A stretch of 46,874 bases of DNA. It comes from Seison nebaliae. Taxonomy: Eukaryota > Rotifera > Pararotatoria > Seisonacea > Seisonidae. The position numbers and the translations under genes were made by a program. Positions 9,815-21,307 of this stretch are shown piece by piece (position 1 is the first letter of the stretch; each line of letters opens with the position of its first letter). The notes beneath the pieces were generated by a model. The model saw only the letters and a list, made by a program, of their open reading frames with translations. It had not been told where the DNA came from and ran no database searches. The stretch lies in assembly GCA_023231475.1 (NCBI GenBank), contig JALJEE010002080.1, positions 1 through 46,874 on the forward strand, read 5' to 3'.

Positions 9815-10348
9815 TCACTTTTCTAATTGTTTATCTAAACTTCCATATTGATGAACAGTTAATGGATTCGCTTGAGTTTGAATGCCACCTAATGGAGTAT
9901 AACTGATGTGGGCGCCCGCCGCTATATTGAGTACTTCCATTTCTAAGGGAATCTTTATTAAGTGGAATGCCTTCAACTTACTCTCTTGCGAGACAAAAAC
10001 ACTTAAAATGTAATCGACTCCTTGACGTGATGTGAGGTCGACGATCAATTGTTTTATTAGATTGAGAGCAGATAATTGATCATTAGCGAATGGAAATGAC
10101 GAAATAATATGTCTCGCTTCTTGACATGTGATCATATTGAGTTTTCCTTTAATAATTTCCAAAGCATTTAATTGGTCATCAGTATGTTTGAACGTACTGA
10201 GCACATGAGAAGTTTGTTCAGCAGAAAATTTAAATTGACAATCATTTAATATTTGCATCTTATCGTTGGTATGAAGCATGTTTGTAAAAATCAAATTTTC
10301 CAGGATCCCATATTGGAAGATATTTTGATGGCTATTCAATTGTTTCAT
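9815..10348 (-). CDS. DUF4476-type helical repeat protein
   Basis: This is a single-exon gene of 177 aa starting at ATG 10348. It is built of about three ~35-residue helical repeats with a shared pattern: FSAEQTSHVLSTFKHTDDQL, then TCQEARHIISSFPFANDQL, then SRQGVDYILSVFVSQESKL. Each is followed by A-x-x-L/F-x-x-I/L-I-K. This repeat (xxF...D.L.AL.LIK..I) is what I know as the DUF4476 family, whose function is not established. The C-terminal 35 residues are polar, with no signal peptide or membrane segment, so a cytosolic protein is likely. The start codon is 90 bp from the start of the divergent gene at 10439, so the two probably share a promoter. Confidence 0.7.
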   Translation of the reverse strand: MKQLNSHQNIFQYGILENLIFTNMLHTNDKMQILNDCQFKFSAEQTSHVLSTFKHTDDQLNALEIIKGKLNMITCQEARHIISSFPFANDQLSALNLIKQLIVDLTSRQGVDYILSVFVSQESKLKAFHLIKIPLEMEVLNIAAGAHISYTPLGGIQTQANPLTVHQYGSLDKQLEK

Positions 10349-10438
10349 CCTTTATATTGTTTGAAACAAAAACTTATATGGTTGCTATGGTAATTAAATA
10401 AATAATGTGAGAAGAATTAAAATTCGAATATCGATTTA
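10349..10438. promoter_or_regulatory. Shared divergent promoter region (90 bp)
   Basis: Only 90 bp separate the start codon of the minus-strand DUF4476 gene (10348) from that of the plus-strand membrane-protein gene (10439). Both 5' UTRs and the core promoter elements must lie in or overlap this stretch. No clear TATA box was identified in the AT-rich sequence. Confidence 0.45.
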
Positions 10439-12677
10439 ATGAATTTGCAATTCATGCAATTCCTCTTCTTCTTTTTTTGTTCTTCAATCTATTCCGACGG
10501 TTTTTTTTATTTGTAATAGACTTTTTTTTTTGTATTTTCTATAAATTTATCAGAATGCTTCGAAAATACTAGTCCATCGGCCATCAAAAATGGAAAATGC
10601 GAACGAATTCGATTAAGAATCAAATTAACTTTTAAAAATGATAAAGTTTTTCGTTGTTAATTCTTGAAGTATACGTTTCTCACTTATTTTTTCTTAGAAA
10701 TATGATTTACTGAAAATTAGAGCAGAATTAACTAAAGTGATTGATGATGAATATGATACGAATTTTATTAAACCGATGAATATAATGAAAAACAAAAGTT
10801 TTCCACGAGAATATAATGGTGAAAGAATGATGAACATTCAATCTCATTATATGTTGAACGACATATTCGTATTAAGATTCGATGGGTCAATCGCTTTACC
10901 GAAAACTTTAAAATTAATGGTTAATTTTTGAGAAGGAGTTTAATTAAAAGAAATTTATGAATAGATTATAATAAAATCATTTGTTAGAGGATTACAATAT
11001 TTTTGGTGCAAATGGATGGAACCAAAAGCGACGAATTATTTCTTCTTCAATTCAACTTCTTGCGATAATCAAGGTACGAAAATAGATTCTTATCACAACA
11101 CAAGAAGTTTTCCATTCAAATTGGAAAGGATCATTATCAATAATCGCCTTAGAAATCAGTGATCAATATATCCGTACGAATATTTCAATAAAATTTCGTA
11201 AAAATGACATCCACGACAAATCGTTCAGTTTCAAAGAATTTTTTGATGTTCACCAAATTCCTAAAAAATGGATTAATGATAATTTATGGCAAATTAATTT
11301 CGCCGATACCTGCTTATTGTTTTGTTCGTCTTATAACAAAGTTCAATTGATTTGTTAATAATTTAACATAAATCTTAGAAAAAATTTTGCAGATCCGTCC
11401 GATATGAAGTACATTGTCAGTTGTTTGATGAGCATCCGTATGTGAAAACTAAAGAAGGTCATTATATTCTTCCGGAATTTGATGAGCAATCATTTCTTTA
11501 TATGAAGTGTGTGAAAAGTTATGAACAATATATATTTTATTCAAATTCTATGGGAATTCCTATTAGACAGGAACATGTATGATAAGATAATCTCATTTAA
11601 GAATAAGGAAGAGTATTGCGCTTATTCATTTCATGGGGATTATCATAGTAATTATCGATTGAAGCCGTTACGTCAATTTTTTACTTCACATATCGGAACT
11701 TGCGCTCGACATTGTACATTGAATAAGAAAGTTTCATTCTCTTTAACCTCTCTCATTTTCGAAAATCGAATTATTATCTTTGGTTGTTTTTGGTGAAAAG
11801 TGCCAAAGTTTTTCTGTAAGGCAAACTTGTGTTCTTCAAACAATTTTCACTTCGATGATTGAAGTGAAACATTATGAGAATGATAAAGATGATTGTCCAT
11901 GTTTGTTCTATCGAACAATCAACTCACCGTTACTAGATTCTACGACCGAAATAACTGGGCTATATTTGAATAAGAATGAAATAAGTTGGTTGTTTTTATT
12001 GCGTGAAATTTATTAATTAATTCAGATAATCATCAATATTGTGTGTCTTTGAACCGATTTTGTGATTATGTGCTGATCGATTTGATTCTCAAATTTAAAG
12101 TCATTCCCAAATTGAGTGCTCTTTATATGAGAGAAATTACGAATGGAAGTAGAAGTTTATTTTTCTTCAATTTCATCTCATCTTTCTCCTACAAAGCCAA
12201 TACCGTTTTCTTTTCGTATATTCCGAAAAATTATTCTCGATATTATGAAAGGACAAAAGTGTTGAGATATGAAGGACTTCTTCATAAACTTTGGACACCT
12301 AATAATACAGCTTTCGGAATTTATGTTACCAGTACTGGGAAAAAAGATCCTATTATCAAGCAAGTTCGTTTAAATTAAATTTTTTATTATCTACGAGATA
12401 ATTTAATGACTAGTTGAAGTATGCGAATATTATAACGAATCTTAACTTTACGTTTGATTGTAAGAAGCATTGCAACTTGAAAAATGAAAATGTATTGGTC
12501 ATTGAAAAAAAACATGGTAAATTTCAAGTGAGAAAAAGACTGTCGAGAGTTATTCATCCACTCTTATTCCCATTGACAACTCTCACGATCATTTTTTTTA
12601 GTATTCAAACACACTTAGAACGATTTTCGGTTTGGAAGGATATTAATCGAGAAAAAAATTTTTATAACTTACAATAA
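10439..12677 (+). CDS. Unrecognised multi-exon type I membrane protein
   Basis: The start ATG (10439) opens a signal peptide, MNLQFMQFLFFFFCSSIYSD. Exons inferred from frame and splice sites are 10439-10499, 10554-10645, 10698 to about 10885, 10988-11073, 11129-11318, 11393-11517, then from 11567 through several more to the stop at 12677; joins after 11700 are approximate. The ectodomain is about 500 residues, rich in aromatic and Asn residues. It has scattered cysteines (ECFENTS, GKCERIRL, FWCKWMEPK, TSCDNQ, GTCARHCTLNKK, DDCPCLF, FDCKKHCNLK) and looks beta-rich. One membrane segment near the C terminus (VIHPLLFPLTTLTIIFFSI) is followed by a ~25-residue basic tail. I recognise no family. It may be a fast-evolving receptor or adhesion-type protein, but no function is proposed. 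It is divergent from the DUF4476 gene and ends 34 bp before the end of ATG7. Confidence 0.65.
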
Positions 12678-12711
12678 TAAATTGTTAATTAAAAAATGAC
12701 AATTGAAGTTG

Positions 12712-15151
12712 TTATTCAATCTCGTCCGATGATGAATCGATGGAGACGATGTCATTCATATCAATATTCGCCATCATTTCGGTTATACCCGAAATACATT
12801 CGAGTTCTAAAGGATTCTCTAAAATTTTCAAAATGAATTCTTCACTTTCGCTCGCTAATTCCACAATTGACTTGGAACAAGCGATGCATTTATCATATGC
12901 CATGAGAACGGGATACCAGAATTCGTTGGAATAGAGTTGCCCTCGAATCTGATGAGGAATGGACAACGAGAGACAAGTTTCCGTATCCGTCCTTATCATT
13001 TCGCGATGGTCATGTTGAAGTTGACATAATGAAACTAATAATTCAACAGCCATCGAACTGGATATGGTACTTAATCCGGGTCTAGTCACAGTACATTGTT
13101 GATCTAGAGTTCGATCTTTTTGACTATTACTTGGTGCAACGACATCGTTACAAAAGTAACATCCTAATCGTTCACTTTCATTCTCCATTAGAACCGAATG
13201 TCCATGTCGAAGTATAAGAAATGTGTCGAATCCTAATGCAACTGTTATTGCTAACTGAAAATGAGATGGATTGATAACTGGAATGATTTGAAGGGAACTT
13301 TTTTTAGCATACTACAAAGTAGCGTGGGTAAATATCTTCCTTCACGACTATCCGTCAATAGAAAGATGACATCATGTCCTTCAATCAATTCTCTCAATTC
13401 ACGAATATTATTTAAAATTTCGGCTTGTTCAATCTGGGAATAATGTCCTGGCATTGGTATCTTCAATTGTCGCCCATTTATTGTATCGGAAGCAAATGGA
13501 ATAATTTTCTTGATGGCATCAGCTGCTGCCACTGATTTCTCTCGACGTTTCTCCGCGTCATCGAAAGTGAAAAGAGACTGTCTCGTTGGATTGGAATATG
13601 AGACGGTAGAATTGTCTACAAATGTGATATGTGTAACGCCCCAACCCTAATCCAATTAATGAATTTTCATAGAAAAAGAAAAGTCCAACTATCAAGTTTC
13701 TGGCGACGGAACAGCCTAATGTTCCCGATCCTAATAATAAGCATTTCAATGATTTGATCGATTCCAAGTTAAGAGTGGGAACCAATCGCCATTTCATTAA
13801 TTCCAAATTCAAATTAGTCGATGTCTTCGCCATTCTGGACGTAGAAGATTTAGAGAAATTAAAAGAAAATAAGGAACTGCAAAGGATCTAGTGATTTACT
13901 CATGTCTACCATTGTGCCAGCTAATTTTCCCTGAGAATTCCTTTCCCATCCGAAATATTTCGGTTCTTCAATAAACATCATGAAAATAGAAAGAAAATTG
14001 AAAGTTTTGGAATAATCCAAATAACGTGTGGGATATCTCCAATACCGTTAACGGATGGAAATATCTTATTGTTAGTATGGAAAAGTTAAACCTTTCTCCA
14101 AATCGATCAAGTCCAAATTGATTTGAATGTGGAAAATGGAAGAAGGAGAAGCGTCATTCGTTCCATTTTGTCTCAGAGCGAATAATTTCAACGAAATTTT
14201 ACCAGATAAACGTCTTGTCATTTTCCTATCAAATTAATTTCTTCTATTAATGAAGATGTCGATGGAAAGAATAACAAATATGAAATAATATTCATTAGCA
14301 AATTATTGGCAACCACACCAAAATAATTAGCGTGTGAACTTGTATCAACGAAACCGAAATATATCTCTGAAACTCGAATATTTTTTAAACTAGAAAAAAA
14401 ATGAGAAATTAGTCAAAAGAGAAACTTGACAAATTCTTGTTATGGAATGATGTGAATTGAAATAAATTGAATGATTTTTTGTCTATCAAAAAATATGATT
14501 GTCGTCGTTCGTATCGTTCTTCCCAATCGAAGAATTGTTTGTTGAATAAACTCATCTCCTTCTTACTCCATTTCTCTAATACATTGTATCGATTCAACAA
14601 AATTGCTTCATATCCATCCCAAACAAATGAGCAATAAGAAAACCAATAAAGAAATTGAAATTTCTTAATATTCTTCAAACATTTATTAGACAAATTAAAA
14701 AATGAAAATAAGAGAATTATGAAACTGAATAAAGTAGCAAAACGAAATTCTCCAAATCATTCGAAAGAATTCCTCTTCTCGATTTGTCAATTAACTAAGA
14801 AAAATTTAAAAATTAAAAATAAGTTAATTTAACCATCTCCAATTGTTGTTTTATCAGATGAATTTTATTTAATTTTTTGAAATTTTCCTTTAGGGAAAAT
14901 GGAATCAATTCTCCTTTACAAATATAGTCATGTTTCTGAATTGAATTACCCAAATCCTGAGTGAAACATTCGTCATCGATAAAAGCGAATGCTGGTAAAT
15001 TATCTCGTTGATCATTCACGTATTTCATGAATAGACGATGTCTCTCATCCTTCAACTTCAGTTCTTTCAGTTGCCAATCTCCAATTGTCAACCAAAAAGT
15101 CATATCGATACTCGATCGAAAAGGAATCATTTTGACCAATGACGGTTCCAT
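12712..15151 (-). CDS. ATG7: Autophagy E1-like enzyme ATG7
   Basis: ATG7 activates the ubiquitin-like proteins ATG12 and ATG8/LC3 and passes them to ATG10 and ATG3 in autophagosome formation. Start [20 protein letters not shown] at 15151 matches the family's N terminus. The N-terminal domain continues through [22 protein letters not shown] and [12 protein letters not shown]. The E1 core has [20 protein letters not shown], the ATP-binding loop [81 protein letters not shown], and the catalytic cysteine in [20 protein letters not shown] and DKCIACS follow, and the acidic tail resembles the usual SDDE ending. Introns fixed by homology are 13255-13298, 13647-13689 and 13835-13877; more lie between 13.9 and 14.8 kb and I did not place all of them. 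The overall match is complete, so the gene looks functional. Confidence 0.93.
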
Positions 15152-15595
15152 CCTAAATCTTCACAACTTGATAAGAAGACTAACAATTGCGAATCTAACG
15201 TAAGAACGAGAGTTTATTGTATTTGGGAAGAACATAAATTTTAGAGGTAAAAATATTTTTAAACTAAAAATTTGAAATTTCCAATTTCCCTATCATCTTT
15301 TATTCATTCAAATCAATTCCTAATTTCGAATTATTTGATCACTAGACAAATTGTTTACAGAATAAGGAGTTACTTTGGCATAACATAGTAACATGTTTTA
15401 ATAAGGAAATGATGAATATTGATATGGATATACAAATAAAAAAAAATAATGAGAATAATGAAAAATTGGATGGCGAAGTATTTTATTTAGTATAATACAA
15501 ATCGAAAATAGTTCTTGTTAGATGTGATTGAACCAAAATAATTTGTCAGTTTGAATTGTTAGATGTCACGGAGTAGTTATTGAATTATAATTAGC
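15152..15595. other. Intergenic, nothing recognised
   Basis: This AT-rich stretch lies between the ATG7 start and the end of the next minus-strand reading frame. It should hold the ATG7 promoter; no clear motif is visible. Confidence 0.5.
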
Positions 15596-16420
15596 TTAAC
15601 TAAAATTTTTTGTCGATTGTTTCTTCAAAATTGAATTTTGATAATGTTTCATATGATTTCGATGTAATTTTGATTTTATGATTCTATCTTTCGCTTTAGG
15701 ATGTGAAGCGGAACGGGGTAAGAATGATACGGAGCTGGTTATTGGAGATAAGAAAACGGATTGACACGAACTTGATTGATCAGTATTGGTTGGTGAAGAT
15801 GGAAGGAGACGTGGTAGACAACCATAGTTTTTTACATCACTCGATGTGATTGAATGATAATAATGAATATAAGAAAAAAATTGATGTGGTGGAATTGTGG
15901 AAAGGAAAAAATTGGATGTAGTCTTGGGAGGATTTTCAATAAAGTCACTGGTAGTCAACGAAGGATTAGTAAGAACATTTAGTCGAATCATAGAAATGGC
16001 ATTTCTCATTAGAGTTGGCTGACAAAAATTAACTGAGCGTTTTGGAAAAGTTTTATGGAAGATTTTATGATTAATCGATGAGAAGGGATGATCCAAATTA
16101 AAATTTTTGGAAGTTTTTTTAAATTTATTAATGGAAATTGAATTGCCATTCAACACTTTAATTGAAGTCATCGGTTTTGCATGAGAGAATGAATTATTTA
16201 AATTTTTTGAGAGTGGCCACTTCTTGTTAACAAGGTTCTTAATCGAAGCGAAAAATTCGAGATTAGGTGCTGGTAATGATGTTGAATGAATTATGTTGCG
16301 AAAAGAATTGGAGAAGATTCTTGACAAATTTGGTCGTTTCGGTTCATCAGGAAACTTTTGGGGCGACTTATTGACATAAAGATGATCATCAATAATTTTA
16401 CATTCTCCTAATCCACAAAA
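15596..16420 (-). CDS. Uncharacterised Ser/Asn-rich basic protein, 3' exon (tentative)
   Basis: The frame is open on the minus strand from about 16420 to a stop at 15596. It has no early Met: the first part reads GECKIIDDHLYVNKSPQKFP, just after a plausible acceptor (TTGTGGATTAG). This is probably the last exon of a spliced gene whose 5' exons I could not find upstream. The composition is Ser 17-18%, Asn/Lys/Pro/Thr-rich and basic, with no membrane segment and no known domain. It looks coding by length (about 270 codons) and residue mix, not by homology. It could also be a chance open frame, since low-complexity AT-rich frames can stay open. Confidence 0.4.
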   Translation of the reverse strand, partial: FCGLGECKIIDDHLYVNKSPQKFPDEPKRPNLSRIFSNSFRNIIHSTSLPAPNLEFFASIKNLVNKKWPLSKNLNNSFSHAKPMTSIKVLNGNSISINKFKKTSKNFNLDHPFSSINHKIFHKTFPKRSVNFCQPTLMRNAISMIRLNVLTNPSLTTSDFIENPPKTTSNFFLSTIPPHQFFSYIHYYHSITSSDVKNYGCLPRLLPSSPTNTDQSSSCQSVFLSPITSSVSFLPRSASHPKAKDRIIKSKLHRNHMKHYQNSILKKQSTKNFS

Positions 16421-16429
16421 TGTGGAAGA

Positions 16430-17254
16430 AACAAAATAATTATTAGAAATGTTTATTATTCATAAGTTCTTCCTTTTAATTATTAAACGATTTTGAATTT
16501 GGCAGTTAGTGTTTTAATTGGGATTTTTAGAAATAAGAAGTTAATAGGATGTCAAGAATAAAATGGAATGTTGGAAAAGGAGTAAAATTTTCAAACTTTG
16601 TGTAAAAACACTTGTTCTTTTTAATAAAAAGGAATGGGTTATCTAATGGATTATTTATATAATGACCATTAAGAAGGGAATGTAAACGGATGTTGAGTTG
16701 ACCTTGTTAAATTGAAGAAGAGTTTTTTTGGGGAATGTATGTTGTTTAAATGAGTGAAACGGAAATAAATTGAGGGGTGGACAAAGAGTAAACGAATACA
16801 AAATGAATGAATGATGAATAATATTTATAAGATCAATTAAAGGAAGTGATCGGTTGGAATGTAAATAGTAAAATTAATCGAAATAAATTATTAGTTGTGA
16901 ACTGATTCATAATCGGATTGTATAGATTGAATCAGTTCATCCATTAACTGAGGGTAAAAACAAAAAATATAAATTTCTCGTAAATTTTTAAAAAAAGGAC
17001 TTCTGTTCAAACATTTGATAAAGAATTTTAGTTTAAATGGTTATTTTCAATCATAATCAATGATTATACACATTCATTTTCCGAGTATATCTGACGATGA
17101 GAAATATTTCTTTTTCATTCATCCAATATCGTTGTTGTTGTTGTTATGGCTGAAAGTTGTTATAATGAAAGAAGTATAACGACCAAACAAATTATTGGTT
17201 AAAAAGAAACAAACCGAAATAAAAATAAGAGGGGAATGATGAATGAAAAGAGAA
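16430..17254. other. Intergenic, no gene recognised
   Basis: This AT-rich stretch lies downstream of the RALGAPA stop codon and upstream of the tentative 15.6-16.4 kb exon. It should contain the RALGAPA 3' UTR and possibly upstream exons of the tentative gene. No coding exon could be supported. A (TTG)n-like run is seen near 17130. Confidence 0.5.
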
Positions 17255-20200
17255 TTAACTTTTGAATGAAATTTGACTATTATCATTGGAAGTCATTATT
17301 TCTTCCTGCGCTACAAACCGACTAGATGTAGTCATGTGAGATCTGACTGATTCATTCTTCTCATTCATGATCGGTTGGAGAAGAGACGAGTCATCCGTAT
17401 GGAATTCTTCGTTATTTGCAATGAAAGGAAATTTCATTTGATATCGTTCGAACAAATGAATGAAATCGTTGTATCGTTTCTCATAAGATATGGTATAGTC
17501 TTGCAATTCGTCGAAGATGCACGAATAATAAATATCAGATGGTTTCCCACCACCATTCGAACTACCGGGATCATATGTTGTAATATCTGGATATTCTTTA
17601 AAAAGACGAAGTATTCTCGAATAATTAGTGGCCGTTTCTCGAACTAATTTAGCGAGAGTTCGACCACTCACTAAACATCCGTCATGTAATGGACCGACAT
17701 ACGAGTAAGCACTATTCTTACTTGATGTACTGACAAATGATCGATCATGATTATTATTATCGAATAATTGATTTGGTCGATTGGTGATAGTAGAGTCTAA
17801 TATGTTATTTTTAGCAGTACTTATACATCCATTCATATTCAATTCATTAGGTAATTGATCGAGAGAGAATAGACCTTTATTCGTCGATCTATCAAATGAT
17901 GTATTAAATATTCGAACGATATCTTCTCGATCATAACGATGAATTCTTTTATTGACATGTTCACGAATATCGATCTTGATAAGATAGAGCTGTTCTGAAT
18001 ATTTCAAATAATCTTCCGATAATTTTTTCTGTTTCTCATTCTCATCGATTACTGTTCCACTATCTTCATAATTGGACTCTGGTGAATAATATTGATATAA
18101 TTCATAAATTGCCTCTCTCAAATTTCTCGACATCTTCCACCGATTCATATCGACTGAACAATCAATTAAATTGAGAGCATTCTCTTTCATAGGATGATTG
18201 ACCATTTCCATAATTTGCTCTAATTCACTCAATTCAATGTCAGTGCCATTTTCCTCATTTAAGGCATTCATAAAATATTCATGTAAATTGGACGTTCTCT
18301 TCATCGGATAAATACAAATGATCACGTCCGCCAATTCGGTGGGGAAAGACAATCGTTTAAACGTCAAATCATCTGGATATTCACACCAAACGATATGAAT
18401 GTCATCATTTCCTAAATGACTCAACTTCTTATTAAAGTATTCGGGTAATGTGGGCATTCGAGTAGATATATGAAATGCAGTCTCATTCATTTCATCCTCA
18501 AAAATGAGAATTCGTCGAAATTCTTCAACATCTTTGATGAAATGATTCATCGAAATTTCATCTTGATCTGTACGACGTCGATCATATCGACCGATATATC
18601 CATCATATTCCATCGCATCCACCCACCATCCTAAACCATAAAGGAAAAATTGGAAATCGGTCGATTCTTTTTCATTCTTCAGAATCTCGTTCTTCTCAAA
18701 GTCCTTTACAAACAGACAAGCAATTTTATGTTCTTCTTTCGTTGGTCGTTTCAAATAATTAATGAATTTCTGAGTGAAATCTTTCCACGAATCATTGGAA
18801 TATGTTGCGTCAACACTTCCATCGATCATATTCCATCCTGAATGATTACTGTTGGTCATCAATCGTAAATCATCGATTAATAATCGACGTAGTGATAGAG
18901 AGTCTCGACATAATTCTTCTCGTTTTTGAATGGAAGATAATTGATTCTCTTTCTCATACGTATTCTTCACTTCGAACGACATTGATCGAACAACATTCCC
19001 AGAGAGATCGAATGAATATAAAAGAAATGTATTTATGAATTCATCTAATTTCTCCATCGACTTCTCCACATTTAACCACGCGACTAAATGTTTTAGGAGT
19101 AAATTCATCAATCGTTCAGCTGAAGTATCTCCTTCGATATCGAATGGAAGAACTGTGGACGCTTCTATCCTTTCTTTTTCTTCTTCATTCTCTCCAATTC
19201 TCTCGTCATCATTTTTAAATTGAAACGATTCATTCGTTTTCAAACGGATCTGTTTGAGAATCGTATTCAAATCAATGAATGTCAATGACAAAGAAGAAAA
19301 ATTTTCTCGTGAAATTTTACTCTTCTCATTCTCTACTAACGAATGGTCGGAGGACGATGGAGGAGTGAGAACGAGATCATTAAAAATAGATCGGAAAATA
19401 TTTCCTTGTCTTTCTGTCGATTGTTGATTAGTGAAGGGTAATGAGAGATTGAACAGATTTCCAATATTTAACGATCGATCCTTTAACGACGATTCGAACA
19501 AATTATCGATAATCGTCGATGAGTATTTCCGTCTAATTTCGTCAGATAAAACTTTCATGTTATTCACTGAATTTTCCGTTAGGAAATGTGTGGTCCATTC
19601 AGTAGACAATGAATTGTAGAGTTGATTGAGATACAAAAGGAGAATTGTTGAAAATAATCGATTGAGAAATTCGCTCATTAATAATTTATCGGATTTGATG
19701 GATCTATCCATATTCTTCGATGTTTTCGATTTCCATCGATTGATGAACATTTGAAGATTATCGTTATTTTTCTCGTTATTAATCGAATAAAGTTTAACGT
19801 CGTTCGCTAAAATGATGAGAAGTAGAGTTCTTTGTTGGAAAGTTTTCTCTTTAATAATGTGGAAGAATGCGAAGATTATATTCGATTCAAATGAAATAAA
19901 TTGACGTTTCGAAATCGTTTCATCTGATGATAATTGCAAGTATTCCATTAAACGATTACTACTTCGTCGAGCGACTAATGAGGATTTTCTTAAAATTATT
20001 TCCTTCAATTTCCCATTTTGAACATTTTCGTAAATTCTCTTCAAGATCGAAACGGTTTCGTGGAAGATTGGTTTGATATCGTCGTTGTCGATTTGAGAAA
20101 TGAGTTGCATAAATTTCTCGTTGTCGATAGTAGAAATTGTGTTATCGAAGAAACGGTAAAAGGTATAATGGAGAAATGGATGGAAGCGAATCGGTTTATT

Positions 20201-21276
20201 ATTCTTTGTAGTCGATTCTTCGATTTGAATGATGGCATTTGTGATATCGATCAGATATTTCTCGTTAAACAAATATGAATGTTCATATCGATAGATAAAG
20301 AGGATGGTATCTATCAATTGATTGGAAATGAAAATGATATGTTTCTGAGATGTTTTAATAATGAGGAGAAGTTGAGTAATAATGAATCGGAAAAGTAAAT
20401 TGAGAATCTCTTTAATTTGAATCTCACCAAACATCGATCGAATACTCGACAAAGAGAATTGTTGTTGATGTTGTTCAGAAACGGTTATGGTTTGAACTCG
20501 TCGATGAATATCGATCCATTGTCGTAAGAGGAATAAGAGTGAATGACAACAGATCATAGTCGATGTTTCATCGTCGACGAAGATGGTATGATAAATGTTG
20601 ACGAACGAATCGATAATAGAAGTGAAATGTTTCAGTTTCTCTTGTACTCGAACTGTGAACGATTTGAAAGATAATTGATAATAAAACGATTGTTGAATTA
20701 ATAATAATTCTTCCATAGCCACAATAACTAGACAATTCATTAAACGACATTTTCCTTCGATCAATTGTGATTGACATCGATCGATATGTTCAATAAAGAA
20801 ACTCTCTCGATCACTTTTCAAATATTTCGTTTTAGTTGACGAATTTGTCTGATAAGAGATGAATAATTGAACGAATCTTATAAATTGATCAATTCCACTA
20901 AAGGCCAATAATGTATCGAATGATAATGAGTTGAGAGATCGAGTTAAATTTAACGAATCGGCTGATCGACGTTCCTCATATTCCTCTTTGACTTCATCGG
21001 CTAAAGTCTGAATATTTCCTCCATCCAAATCTTTAATATAACATTCTTCTGGTTTTGGCAAATTCGGTAAAATTGTCTGATTGTCAATTCGAATGGAATT
21101 GTTCAACGAATTCACCATTAAATGTTCATAAATATCGATTGAAATGAACAGATTTTGGGGAATTAACAACTTGTTGACATCTCGTAATTTATTAATTAAT
21201 TCACTTAATTCTCTCTTGGTATTCTGATGGGAAATGGGAGAATTAACGATAATTTGTTGACTCGCTTTTATCGTCG

Positions 21277-21307
<31 letters not shown>

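Noticed and set aside
11074-11128. A 31-bp intron in the unknown membrane-protein gene
   Set aside because: Using the later acceptor gives a 55-bp intron in the same phase, in line with other introns.
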